Assembly: GCF_030815585.1 (NCBI RefSeq)
Contig: NZ_JAUSWY010000001.1
Coordinates: forward strand, 3,410,001 to 3,474,000
Source of the DNA: Arthrobacter pascens
GTDB taxonomy: Bacteria; Actinomycetota; Actinomycetes; Actinomycetales; Micrococcaceae
Length of the DNA stretch: 64,000 bases
Direction: 5' to 3'
Position 1 is the first letter of the stretch, and every line of letters begins with the position of its first letter. A program made the position numbers and the translations under genes. The notes beneath the pieces were generated by a model, which worked only from the letters and a program-made list of their open reading frames with translations, was not told the DNA's origin and did no database searches. This document shows positions 16,607 through 24,391 of this stretch, in pieces.

Positions 16607-17104
16607 ATGTCTACCCTCCCCACCTCGTCCGCCGAGGACGTCATCAGCCAGCCGGCCCAGGCTCAGTTCGAGGCCTTCCTGGACGAGCACCGCAACGCGC
16701 TTAATAGCTGCCTGAACGGGCTGACCGAGGAGCAGGTGCGCCGATCATTGGTGCCCTCCCGGACAACACTGCTGGGCCTGGTGAAGCACGCGACCTTTGT
16801 CGAGAAGGTCTGGTTCGACGAAGCGGTCACCTGCCGGCCCCGCGCCGAGATCGGCATCCCCGCCACACCGGACGAGTCGTTCATCCTCGACGACGGCGAC
16901 AGTATCGCAGCGGTCCAGCGGGCACACCAGGAGGCGTGCGAGGCATCGCGCCGCGCGACATCATCCTTGGGGCAGGACGACCTGGTCCACGGCAACCGCC
17001 GCGGCCCGCTGCCGCTGCGCTGGGTGTACCTTCACATGCTGCGCGAGCTGGCTCAGCACTGCGGGCACGCAGACATCCTCCGAGAGCAGCTCATCAACAG
17101 CTGA
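16607..17104 (+). CDS. DinB / DUF664 family protein
   Basis: This protein has 165 residues from ATG at 16607; the family core begins soon after. The four-helix-bundle metal site is recognisable: LVKHATFVEKVWF with the first His, and HMLRELAQHCGHADILREQL with the last His residues. DUF664/DinB-like proteins include mycothiol- or bacillithiol-dependent S-transferases, and mycothiol is the actinobacterial thiol. A thiol-transferase or stress role is possible but not shown by the sequence. Confidence 0.85.
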   Translation: MSTLPTSSAEDVISQPAQAQFEAFLDEHRNALNSCLNGLTEEQVRRSLVPSRTTLLGLVKHATFVEKVWFDEAVTCRPRAEIGIPATPDESFILDDGDSIAAVQRAHQEACEASRRATSSLGQDDLVHGNRRGPLPLRWVYLHMLRELAQHCGHADILREQLINS

Positions 17105-17253
17105 AGGCATGGACTTCACCCACCGCCCAGAGCGGCACGCGGGGCGGATCGTTATACGCAACAACAGTTCGATGCCAATCACCCTCAGCCGAGGTCCCAA
17201 AGCTCCGGACGGCGCAACACTTAAGGGACCACAATCGGCCCCGGGAGGGTGAC

Positions 17254-18009
17254 ATGCGCAGATCAGCATCGTCCGGCGTCGCGGTTCCCGCGGCATTTCT
17301 TTTCGCCTTGCTGCTTGCAGGATGCGGCCAGCAGGCAGGGCCGCCGGGACCGGGCACCACGAGCGCACCTGTAACGTCCTCAACGGCAACTGTCACGCCG
17401 AGCCAAACGCCGACGTCGGGCGGTACACCGAGCGCTACCGGCACCACCCCGGCGCCGGCGACCTGGACGGAATACACGACGGCGGACGGCCAGCTGACCT
17501 TCGACCATCCGGCCGCGTGGAGCGTCAGGGATCCCGCCGGGGAGCTGGCTGAAGGTGGCGGCGCATTCGCGGAGATTACCAACCAGGCGGGGAAGCCGTT
17601 GGCGACCCTCCGGACCAACATGGCCACGGGATCCACGTGCACGGAGCGGTACCCCTATTCCGTTCTGGAGTCGCAGGAGCTGACGGCTCTGACGCAGGAC
17701 GGCATGACGCCACGGTACGTTTTCGAGACCCGCGGCAACGCCACGGATCCGGGTCCGGCGAACACTCCGGCCGCGGCCTATGGCATCGCGACCGGTCCGG
17801 CACCTACCGGGGACTCCGCCTGCGCCATCTTCCACTTCTTCACCTGGCCGCCCAACGCTGCCATGTTCGGGGCGTTCTACAACCCCGCGAACAACGAGAC
17901 CCCCGGCGACGCGTCCCTGCCGTATCTGGAGAAGGCGAAGATATACGCGGGCACTGCCGAGTACCGGGATATCAAGCGGATGATCACCTCGCTCCGGCCG
18001 ACGGCTTAG
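17254..18009 (+). CDS. Putative lipoprotein
   Basis: A 251-residue exported lipoprotein. ATG at 17254 follows GGGAGG. The signal peptide is MRRSASSG, a hydrophobic core and lipobox LLAGC with Cys about residue 25. A Ser/Thr/Pro/Gly-rich linker (about 26-75) tethers a globular domain (WTEYTTADGQLTFDHPAAWSV onward). That domain resembles the PsbP/Mog1-like exported domains that begin with a D-G-x-x-x-x-x-P-x-x-W pattern. No catalytic motif was seen. The gene ends before a hairpin shared with the convergent ice-binding-type gene. Confidence 0.82.
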   Translation: MRRSASSGVAVPAAFLFALLLAGCGQQAGPPGPGTTSAPVTSSTATVTPSQTPTSGGTPSATGTTPAPATWTEYTTADGQLTFDHPAAWSVRDPAGELAEGGGAFAEITNQAGKPLATLRTNMATGSTCTERYPYSVLESQELTALTQDGMTPRYVFETRGNATDPGPANTPAAAYGIATGPAPTGDSACAIFHFFTWPPNAAMFGAFYNPANNETPGDASLPYLEKAKIYAGTAEYRDIKRMITSLRPTA

Positions 18010-18088
18010 CGTGTGTCAGCAGCCGCCGGTGCGATCCTGGAGTAGGTCAGGCGAGGTTTAGGAACAGGTCTTAGCTGTTGTGCGGAGA

Positions 18089-18116
18089 GCCCCGGTCAAT
18101 AGCCTTTGACCGGGGC
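18089..18116. terminator. Bidirectional hairpin terminator
   Basis: Perfect 10-bp arms GCCCCGGTCA and TGACCGGGGC with an 8-nt loop sit between convergent genes ending at 18009 and 18161. No clear U-tract is present. Confidence 0.6.
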
Positions 18117-18160
18117 GTCCCGAAAGGGCCCAGCCAGCGTGCCGCCGGAGGGCCATCACG

Positions 18161-19546
18161 TCATTCCACCGTGGTGATGGTGTTGCTGTCCAGGGTGACC
18201 GCGCCGTTGAGAGCCAGGGCGCGGCCTTGGATGCTCACGCCCGTAGTCACCGTGATCGATGCCAGCGCCATGATCGTCCCGGCAATCGAGGACCCCGTGC
18301 CCAGAGTCGCGGAGCTGCCGACCTGCCAGAAAACATGCGAGGCCTGGGCCCCGTTGACAAGCTTGACCTGGCTGGCCGAAGCCGTCGTGAGCGTGGAACC
18401 CATCTGGAAAATGAAGACCGCGTTCGGATCGCCCTGACCGTCCAGCGTCAAGGTCCCGCTCAACCCGAGAGAACTGGCCGAAGCATAGACTCCGGCGTTA
18501 AGCGTCCGCCCCACCAGATCCCCCGCGACAACCTCAGTCACAGTGCGCCCGGCAGCATCGTTATACGCGGCCTGCAAATCCGCATGCGCCGCGCCGGCCT
18601 TCACATCAGCAGAATGCCTGCTCCCACCCAGCGTGCCCGGCGGGAAACCCGTAATCGCAGTCCCGGGACTGACCCCCAGATCCCCGCCAAGATTCGTAGG
18701 ACCGGTATTAGTCACAGTCGAGGCACCCAACACCGAAAAACTCTCCGCAGCACCCAACCCCACCACCGAACCCGAGGGCAGCGGAACGACCGCCGGAGCC
18801 GTGGTGATGGTGTTGCTGTCCAGGGTGACCGCGCCGTTGAGAGCCAGGGCGCGGCCTTGGATGCTCACGCCCGTAGTCACCGTGATCGATGCCAGCGCCA
18901 TGATCGTCCCGGCAATCGAGGACCCCGTGCCCAGAGTCGCGGAGCTGCCGACCTGCCAGAAAACATGCGAGACCTGGGCCCCGTTGACAAGCTTGACCTG
19001 GCTGGCCGAAGCCGTCGTGAGCGTGGAACCCATCTGGAAAATAAAGACCGCGTTCGGATCGCCCTGACCGTCCAGCGTCAAAGTCCCGCTCAACCCGAGA
19101 GAACTGGCCGAAGCATAGACTCCGGCGTTAAGCGTCCGCCCCACCAGATCCCCGCCGACAACCTCAGTCACAGTGCGCCCGGCAGCATCGTTATACGCGG
19201 CCTGCAAATCCGCATGCGCCGCGCCGGCCTTCACATCAGCAGAATGCCTGCTCCCACCCAGCGTGCCCGGCGGGAAACCCGTAATCGCAGTCCCGGGACT
19301 GACCCCCAGATCCCCGCCAAGATTCGTCGGACCGGTATTAGTCACAGTCGAGGCACCCAACACCGAAAAACTCTCCGCAGCACCCAACCCCACCACCGAA
19401 CCCGAGGCGCGGGCAGGGGTGGGCGTGGACAGTAGGCCCGCCAGTAGCAAAGCGCATGTCAGCGCGGCGGCGCAGACGACGGCCCTCCACCGAATGGCGA
19501 AGGGGCCTTCGACAGCCCTGGTCCGAAAAGCACTAAAAATCAACAT
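18161..19546 (-). CDS. Secreted ice-binding-like protein with two DUF3494 domains
   Basis: A 461-residue exported protein. ATG at 19546 is chosen over 19603 because it follows AGGGGA and gives a good signal peptide ending ARA. Two DUF3494 domains of about 200 residues follow, each starting GSVVGLGAAESFSVLG and containing the family pattern PNAVFIFQMGSTLTT and HVFWQVGSSATLGTGS. DUF3494 domains form the right-handed beta-helix of bacterial and fungal ice-binding proteins, although many members act as adhesins. No sortase motif or membrane anchor follows, so it is probably released. The two domains are nearly identical in DNA. Confidence 0.88.
   Translation of the reverse strand: MLIFSAFRTRAVEGPFAIRWRAVVCAAALTCALLLAGLLSTPTPARASGSVVGLGAAESFSVLGASTVTNTGPTNLGGDLGVSPGTAITGFPPGTLGGSRHSADVKAGAAHADLQAAYNDAAGRTVTEVVGGDLVGRTLNAGVYASASSLGLSGTLTLDGQGDPNAVFIFQMGSTLTTASASQVKLVNGAQVSHVFWQVGSSATLGTGSSIAGTIMALASITVTTGVSIQGRALALNGAVTLDSNTITTAPAVVPLPSGSVVGLGAAESFSVLGASTVTNTGPTNLGGDLGVSPGTAITGFPPGTLGGSRHSADVKAGAAHADLQAAYNDAAGRTVTEVVAGDLVGRTLNAGVYASASSLGLSGTLTLDGQGDPNAVFIFQMGSTLTTASASQVKLVNGAQASHVFWQVGSSATLGTGSSIAGTIMALASITVTTGVSIQGRALALNGAVTLDSNTITTVE
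18170..19406. repeat. Near-identical tandem duplication inside the DUF3494 gene
   Basis: Copies at about 18170-18776 and 18800-19406 (607 bp, period 630 bp) differ at only a handful of positions that I could spot. These include GCC/ACC near 18333/18963, a G/A near 18412/19042, a G/A near 18451/19081, a two-base difference near 18522/19152 and A/C near 18697/19327. Such identity implies recent duplication or gene conversion. Confidence 0.88.
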
Positions 19547-19973
19547 GGTCGTCCCCTGAAGTTGACTGCCCCAGGGGGCTTTGCCCGAGGTAGCAGCGAT
19601 CAATTCTTGTGTTGGGACCGCGTTAAATAGGCGCGGTTAGCCGTATTTGCTGGTGCATAGACGGTCTCGGGCAGGCTCGCGCCTGCTCCGATATGGGAAA
19701 CTGTGCGATCGGGTCGGGCGCGTTGAAGTATCCGCGGAATACCCGCTTCCGGCATGCCGATCAGGACTGGGCCTTTGCTTAAGCGACCCAAAGGAATGCG
19801 TTCTGTGGCCCCCACCATGAACGAATATCACCAACGATGTGGTGTGTAGGACCCCACACTGAGCCTCATCCGGGAGGAAGTCAATAGCCGCGTGGGCTCA
19901 TCAAGGATGCGTCGTAGCCGTGCTCGAAGAATCAATTGAGAATTCCCGCACGCAGTGCTTCAGCAGTGGCGGT
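19547..19973. other. Intergenic region upstream of the DUF3494 gene
   Basis: This 427-bp gap should hold the promoter of the minus-strand DUF3494 gene. A 72-codon minus-strand frame (19600-19818) is present, but it has no recognisable homology or convincing ribosome binding site. Nothing else was identified. Confidence 0.4.
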
Positions 19974-20723
19974 TCACTCCTCCCCCGCCACCGTGAACTT
20001 CTGTTCGATGAACCGCAGCATCGGCCGGGAATTCAGGCAGATCAGGTACACCACGGCACCGGCGATGAAGAGCATCAGCGCAGCGGTGGTGGCCGTCAGC
20101 AGGAACGCCGTGACGAACAGGATGCCGGCGTTCCCCAATGAAACCCGTTTCTGTGCACCAAGGCTGTAGAGCGAGAGTCTGTAAATGTCCCGCACGCGGA
20201 AGGTGAACCGGGACAGCAGCAGCATGGCGGTCACGGCTGCGGTGGCCACCAGAAGGCCCAGCCCCAACAACCCCACCCGTGCGGCTGACTGGGTGGGATT
20301 CCCGGCGTCGAGCGTTCCGGGCAACAGCAAAAGATTGACGACGGCGGCGGCCAGCACCGCGAGGTACGGCAGCCAGACCGCGAGCGCCTGCCGGAAGTTG
20401 GCCCGGTAGCCGCGGACGAAGTCACGGAACACCCCGGTTTCCTCCCCCGCCAACAAGCGGTTGAACGCGTAGGCCGCGGCCACCAGGGACGGGCCCATCG
20501 GCACAAACGCCAGGAAAACCAGCCCAAGCTGCGCCCCGTATCCCGGCAGGGAACGGGAGACGGACGCGGTGGGCATGCCGGCGGACAAGGCCACGAGTAG
20601 GGGGGCCAGCACCAGCAGGACGTTCGCCGCCACCAGCAGCAGGTCGCCCACCATCACCCCGTAGACCGTGGTGGCTGCCTTGAACAGCGGGCCGGAGCCG
20701 TACTCCGTTATCTTCTGTGTCAA
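19974..20723 (-). CDS. YesL-family (DUF624) membrane protein
   Basis: A 249-residue membrane protein starting at TTG, 6 nt after GGAAGG. The N-terminal pattern YGSGPLFKAATTVYGVMVGDLLLVAANVL and about five hydrophobic segments match DUF624/YesL. YesL-like proteins are encoded with LplA/B/C-type sugar importers in many Gram-positive bacteria, including the Bacillus rhamnogalacturonan cluster. Their role is unknown and may be importer assembly or regulation. It is the last gene of the GH42 operon, separated from the binding-protein gene by a strong hairpin at 20765. Confidence 0.85.
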   Translation of the reverse strand: MTQKITEYGSGPLFKAATTVYGVMVGDLLLVAANVLLVLAPLLVALSAGMPTASVSRSLPGYGAQLGLVFLAFVPMGPSLVAAAYAFNRLLAGEETGVFRDFVRGYRANFRQALAVWLPYLAVLAAAVVNLLLLPGTLDAGNPTQSAARVGLLGLGLLVATAAVTAMLLLSRFTFRVRDIYRLSLYSLGAQKRVSLGNAGILFVTAFLLTATTAALMLFIAGAVVYLICLNSRPMLRFIEQKFTVAGEE

Positions 20724-20764
20724 CAGGTGCCTTCCGTGCGGTGACGACCCTACCGGTGACGACG

Positions 20765-20806
20765 GCGGCGCGGCCCCGCGGGTGGATGTCCGGGAGGCCG
20801 CGCCGC
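20765..20806 (-). terminator. GC-rich hairpin after the binding-protein gene
   Basis: An 11-bp perfect stem (GCGGCGCGGCC, 20765-20775, with its complement at 20796-20806) starts 14 nt past the stop of the gene at 20820. It is probably a partial terminator or mRNA-stabilising hairpin that reduces expression of the distal yesL-like gene. Confidence 0.6.
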
Positions 20807-20819
20807 GGTGAGGCAGAAC

Positions 20820-22436
20820 CTACTTCTTCTCCGCGTACGCCTTGTAAGCCTTGTTCGCCAGTTCAACGTACTTGGACTGGCCCTTGGCGTCGAGCTCCTT
20901 GACGTAGGCATCGAACTCGCCGAGCGGCCGCTGGCCGGTAATGAACTTCAAGGTGTTCTGCTTGACGTGGTCCTTCAGCGGGGTCAGCACCAGGGTGGCC
21001 TGCTCGCGGTCCGTATCGCTGAACGGAACGGGCGGTGCCACGGCCTTGGGCGTCTTGCTTTGCATGTCCTTCTGGAACTTGAGCTCCTCCTCATTCATGG
21101 TGGACTGCAGCAGATCGGTGGTCCCGCCATAGGCGAAGTTGCCGCCGGAGAAGCCGTAGTCCACGCGCAGGTCCTTGGTGCCCTTCGGGTTCAGGCCCAG
21201 GAAGTTCACATCGGGGGCGGGCGTGCGCTTGCCGTTGACCACGTCGTACGTTGTGCCCTTGACACCCCACTTGGAGTACTCTTGGCCGGCATCGCTGTAG
21301 AAGAGCCAGTCGATGAACTGGATCAGGGCCACAAAGTTGTCCTTGTCCGCAACGGAGGAGTTGAGCATGATGCCGTTCTCCAGGCGCGAGCCCCCGATCA
21401 CGTCGCCGGCCGGACCACCGGGCACAGTGATCTTGGAGATGGCGAAGTTGCCCTTGCCCAGCGACTGCTCCATGGATGTCCGGTAGGTGACGATGTTCTG
21501 CGAATTGGTGCTGATGACGAATGATTTGCCGGTAACGAATTTCTGGACGGCGGAGTCGTCCGGCTGGGTGAAGCTCTCCGGGTCCATCAGGCCCTCGGAC
21601 ACCAGGGAGTTGAAGTAGGTGATCAGCGCCTTGAATTCCCCGGAACCCGCGCCGAAGCTGAACTTCTTGGCCGATTCATCGAACACCAGACCGTCCACCA
21701 GACCCCAGCCGCTCACCGTGCCGAAGGCGGTGCCGGCGATGTTCAGCACGGCGTTGCCGTTGAAGCGGTCCGAGAAAGGCACGACGTCGGGATAGGCCTT
21801 CTTGAGCTTGCGCAGCGCTTCGCGGAACTCATCCCACGTCTTGGGGATGGCGATGTTGTTCTTCTCGAAGATGTCCGTGCGGACCGCAAGGGTGTAGTCC
21901 GGCCACAGTTCCTCATGCAGGCCCGGCAGCACATAGTACTTGCCGTCGGCCTGGGTAAGGCCCTCGATCTCAGGCTCGAGCTTCCACTTTTTGACCTTGT
22001 CCTGGAAGTTTGGCATCAGGTCCACGTAGTCGCTGACCGGAAGGACGGCTCCGGAGGAGACGAAGGCTGATTCCTGGCCCGGGTAGGTCTTGGCAATGAT
22101 TTCCGGGGCGTTTCCGGAGCTGATGAGCAGGCTGCGCTTCTGCTCATAGTCGCTGCTGGGGACGACGGTGGCGTCCAGGGTGACATTGGTATCAGCGGCG
22201 AGCTTGGTAAAGAACAGCCAGTCCTTCTTGTAGGCGTAGGAGGGCATGTCGCTGAAGAGGCAGCTGAACGTCAGCGGCGCCGTCGCCTTGAACGTGTCAC
22301 CTACCCCGAAGCTGTCCATGGCACCCGTGCGGGACTTGGACGTATCCACTGCGGCTGACTCTGAGTCGCAGCTTGTCACCATCAGGCCGATGGTTATGAC
22401 GGACGCGAGGCCGAGAAAGTCTCGTCTGCGGATCAT
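20820..22436 (-). CDS. Extracellular solute-binding lipoprotein (LplA/YtcQ type)
   Basis: A 538-residue sugar-binding lipoprotein starting at ATG after GGAAAG. The signal begins MIRRRDFLG, with twin Arg residues, a hydrophobic core and lipobox VTSC at about residue 24. Size (over 500 residues) and the neighbouring permeases match the large LplA/YtcQ group of oligosaccharide-binding proteins rather than the MalE type. It delivers ligand to permeases encoded at 22458 and 23399. GH42 as the first operon gene suggests beta-galactosyl-containing oligomers such as galactan or rhamnogalacturonan fragments. Confidence 0.9.
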   Translation of the reverse strand: MIRRRDFLGLASVITIGLMVTSCDSESAAVDTSKSRTGAMDSFGVGDTFKATAPLTFSCLFSDMPSYAYKKDWLFFTKLAADTNVTLDATVVPSSDYEQKRSLLISSGNAPEIIAKTYPGQESAFVSSGAVLPVSDYVDLMPNFQDKVKKWKLEPEIEGLTQADGKYYVLPGLHEELWPDYTLAVRTDIFEKNNIAIPKTWDEFREALRKLKKAYPDVVPFSDRFNGNAVLNIAGTAFGTVSGWGLVDGLVFDESAKKFSFGAGSGEFKALITYFNSLVSEGLMDPESFTQPDDSAVQKFVTGKSFVISTNSQNIVTYRTSMEQSLGKGNFAISKITVPGGPAGDVIGGSRLENGIMLNSSVADKDNFVALIQFIDWLFYSDAGQEYSKWGVKGTTYDVVNGKRTPAPDVNFLGLNPKGTKDLRVDYGFSGGNFAYGGTTDLLQSTMNEEELKFQKDMQSKTPKAVAPPVPFSDTDREQATLVLTPLKDHVKQNTLKFITGQRPLGEFDAYVKELDAKGQSKYVELANKAYKAYAEKK

Positions 22437-22457
22437 GGGCTTTCCTTTCGTAGGTTT

Positions 22458-23387
22458 TTATTCCTTGACGGAACCGAGCATGATGCCCGAAAAGAAGTAC
22501 TTCTGGACGAATGGGTAGACACACAGGATGGGGATGACAGTCAGGACGATGGTGACGGACTGGATGTTGGCGGCGATCTGGCCCACGTTTTCCACCGTGG
22601 AGCCGGCGCTTGCCGTGTTGCTTGCTCCGGCGATCATGTTGCGCAGGTAGATGGTGACCGGGAACAGCTCAGGCTTGTCCAGGTAGAGGAAGGCCTGGAA
22701 CCAGGAGTTCCAGTTGGCCACGGCGTAGAACAGGACCATGGTGGCCACGATGGCTTTACTGAGCGGCAGGACCACCCTGAACAGCACGCCGTACTGGGTG
22801 AGGCCGTCGATGGCGGCGGCCTCCTCCAGTTCACGCGGCATGTTCTCGAAGAAGGACTTCATGATCAGCAGGTTGAAGACGCTGATGGCGTTGGGCAGCA
22901 CCACGGCCCAGATGGAGTCGCGCATCCCCAGCGAGCTGATCAGCACGTAGTTGGGGATCAGGCCGCCGTTGAAGAACATTGTGAACACCGCGATGCCGAT
23001 GAAGAAGCTGCGGCCTTTGAGGTCCTTCTTGGCGATGGCGTACGCGAACGTTGTGGTCAGGACCATGGAGATGGCCGTGGCCACCACCGTGTACAGGACC
23101 GTGTTTCCGTAGTTGTTCCAGAACGTGGAGTCCGCGAGGATCAGCTTGTACGTCTCCACGTTGAAGCCGCGCGGAAACAGGTTGACCTGTCCGGAGTTGA
23201 TAAAGCCTTCGCTGGAAAACGACTGGGCAATGATGTTCAGGAACGGGTACACCGTCAAGAACACCACCACCAGCAGGAACGCCAGGTTGAAGATCCGGAA
23301 GGCCTTCATGCCACGCGATTCCTTCATGTCCTTCAACAGGACGCCGGTGTCCTTCTTGGCCTGCCGGTTCAGGAGTGCTCCATTCAT
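22458..23387 (-). CDS. Carbohydrate ABC permease (LplC/YtcP type)
   Basis: A 309-residue permease. ATG at 23387 follows AAGGGG and starts 11 nt after the preceding gene's stop; an earlier in-frame start at 23405 would overlap it. It has about six membrane spans and an EAA loop (EEAAAIDGLTQYGVLFRVVLP). It pairs with the LplB-type permease upstream. As in the first operon of the window, no ATPase gene is present, consistent with a shared ATPase. Confidence 0.92.
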   Translation of the reverse strand: MNGALLNRQAKKDTGVLLKDMKESRGMKAFRIFNLAFLLVVVFLTVYPFLNIIAQSFSSEGFINSGQVNLFPRGFNVETYKLILADSTFWNNYGNTVLYTVVATAISMVLTTTFAYAIAKKDLKGRSFFIGIAVFTMFFNGGLIPNYVLISSLGMRDSIWAVVLPNAISVFNLLIMKSFFENMPRELEEAAAIDGLTQYGVLFRVVLPLSKAIVATMVLFYAVANWNSWFQAFLYLDKPELFPVTIYLRNMIAGASNTASAGSTVENVGQIAANIQSVTIVLTVIPILCVYPFVQKYFFSGIMLGSVKE

Positions 23388-23398
23388 GACTGCCCCTT

Positions 23399-24379
23399 TC
23401 ACCACAGGCTCGTTCCCGTGACGCGCCGTGAGATGGCGTTCGCGGAGAGGATCAGCGTCAGGCCGATGACGGATTCGAACATTCCGATGGCGGCCGCGTA
23501 GCTGAAGTTGCTTGATTCCAGGCCTACCCGGTACAGGTAGGTGGAGATGACGTCCGACGTTTCATAGTTGAGCGGGTTGTAGATGAGCAAGATCTTCTCG
23601 AAGCCCACCGCCATAAACGTGCCGATGTTCAGGATCAGCAGCGTGATGATGGTGGGCCGGATGGCCGGGAGGGTCACATGCCAGGTCTGCTGCCACCGGT
23701 TGGCACCGTCAATCCTGGCGGCCTCATACAGGGACTCATCCACCCGGGTCAGGGCAGCAAGGTACAGGATGGCGCCCCAGCCCATGGTCTGCCAGACCTC
23801 GGAGCTGATGTACATGGGCCGGAACCAGCTGGCGTCCTGCGTGAAGTTCATCGTGGTGCCGAAGAGGGTGTTGGCGATCTGGTTCACCGTGCCGGTCATG
23901 GAGAAGTTCTGCAGGATCATGCCCGCGATGATCACCACGGACATGAAATGCGGCAGGTACGCCACGGTCTGGACGAACTTCTTGAACTTCTGCGAGCGCA
24001 GTTCGTTCAGCATCAGGGCGAAGATAATGGGCATCGGGAAGCAAAAGAGCAGCGTCAGCACTCCCAGGATGATCGTGTTCTGGAACGCCTGCCAGAAGCT
24101 GGGATCGTTGATGAAAAGGGTGACGTACTTCAGCCCCACCCATTTCTCGCCGAAGATGCTGCCGCCCGGCTGGAACTGCCGGAAGGCGATCACATTGCCG
24201 GCCATGGGCAGGTACCGGAAAATCGCGAAGTAGAGCAGTGGTAGCGCTAGCAGGGTGTACAGGCGCCAATCCCGCTTGATCGCCAGCTTCCAGCCGCCAG
24301 GCTTGTTCCGCGGCTTCTGGGCCTTATCCGGCACGCTTGGCGCGGCCGCCTCGGGTGGGACTTCTAGTTGTATTGCCAT
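23399..24379 (-). CDS. Carbohydrate ABC permease (LplB type)
   Basis: A 326-residue permease. The N-terminal cytoplasmic tail is Pro/Lys-rich (to about residue 30), followed by RDWRLYTLLALPLLYFAIFRYLPM, which is characteristic of LplB-type proteins. The EAA loop EAARIDGANRWQQTWHVTLP is at about residues 216-235. It is the second gene of the operon, 12 bp after GH42. Together with the YtcP-type permease it forms the translocation channel. Confidence 0.92.
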   Translation of the reverse strand: MAIQLEVPPEAAAPSVPDKAQKPRNKPGGWKLAIKRDWRLYTLLALPLLYFAIFRYLPMAGNVIAFRQFQPGGSIFGEKWVGLKYVTLFINDPSFWQAFQNTIILGVLTLLFCFPMPIIFALMLNELRSQKFKKFVQTVAYLPHFMSVVIIAGMILQNFSMTGTVNQIANTLFGTTMNFTQDASWFRPMYISSEVWQTMGWGAILYLAALTRVDESLYEAARIDGANRWQQTWHVTLPAIRPTIITLLILNIGTFMAVGFEKILLIYNPLNYETSDVISTYLYRVGLESSNFSYAAAIGMFESVIGLTLILSANAISRRVTGTSLW

Positions 24380-24391
24380 CGCCTTCCCTGC

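Noticed and set aside
18227-19435. Long plus-strand frame of 402 codons opposite the DUF3494 gene
   Set aside because: It is the antisense shadow of the duplicated domains; Arg/His/Ser-rich with no start signal, while the minus strand encodes a clear family protein.
19600-19818. Possible 72-residue minus-strand gene upstream of the DUF3494 gene
   Set aside because: No recognisable motif, poor ribosome binding site and overlap with the expected promoter region.
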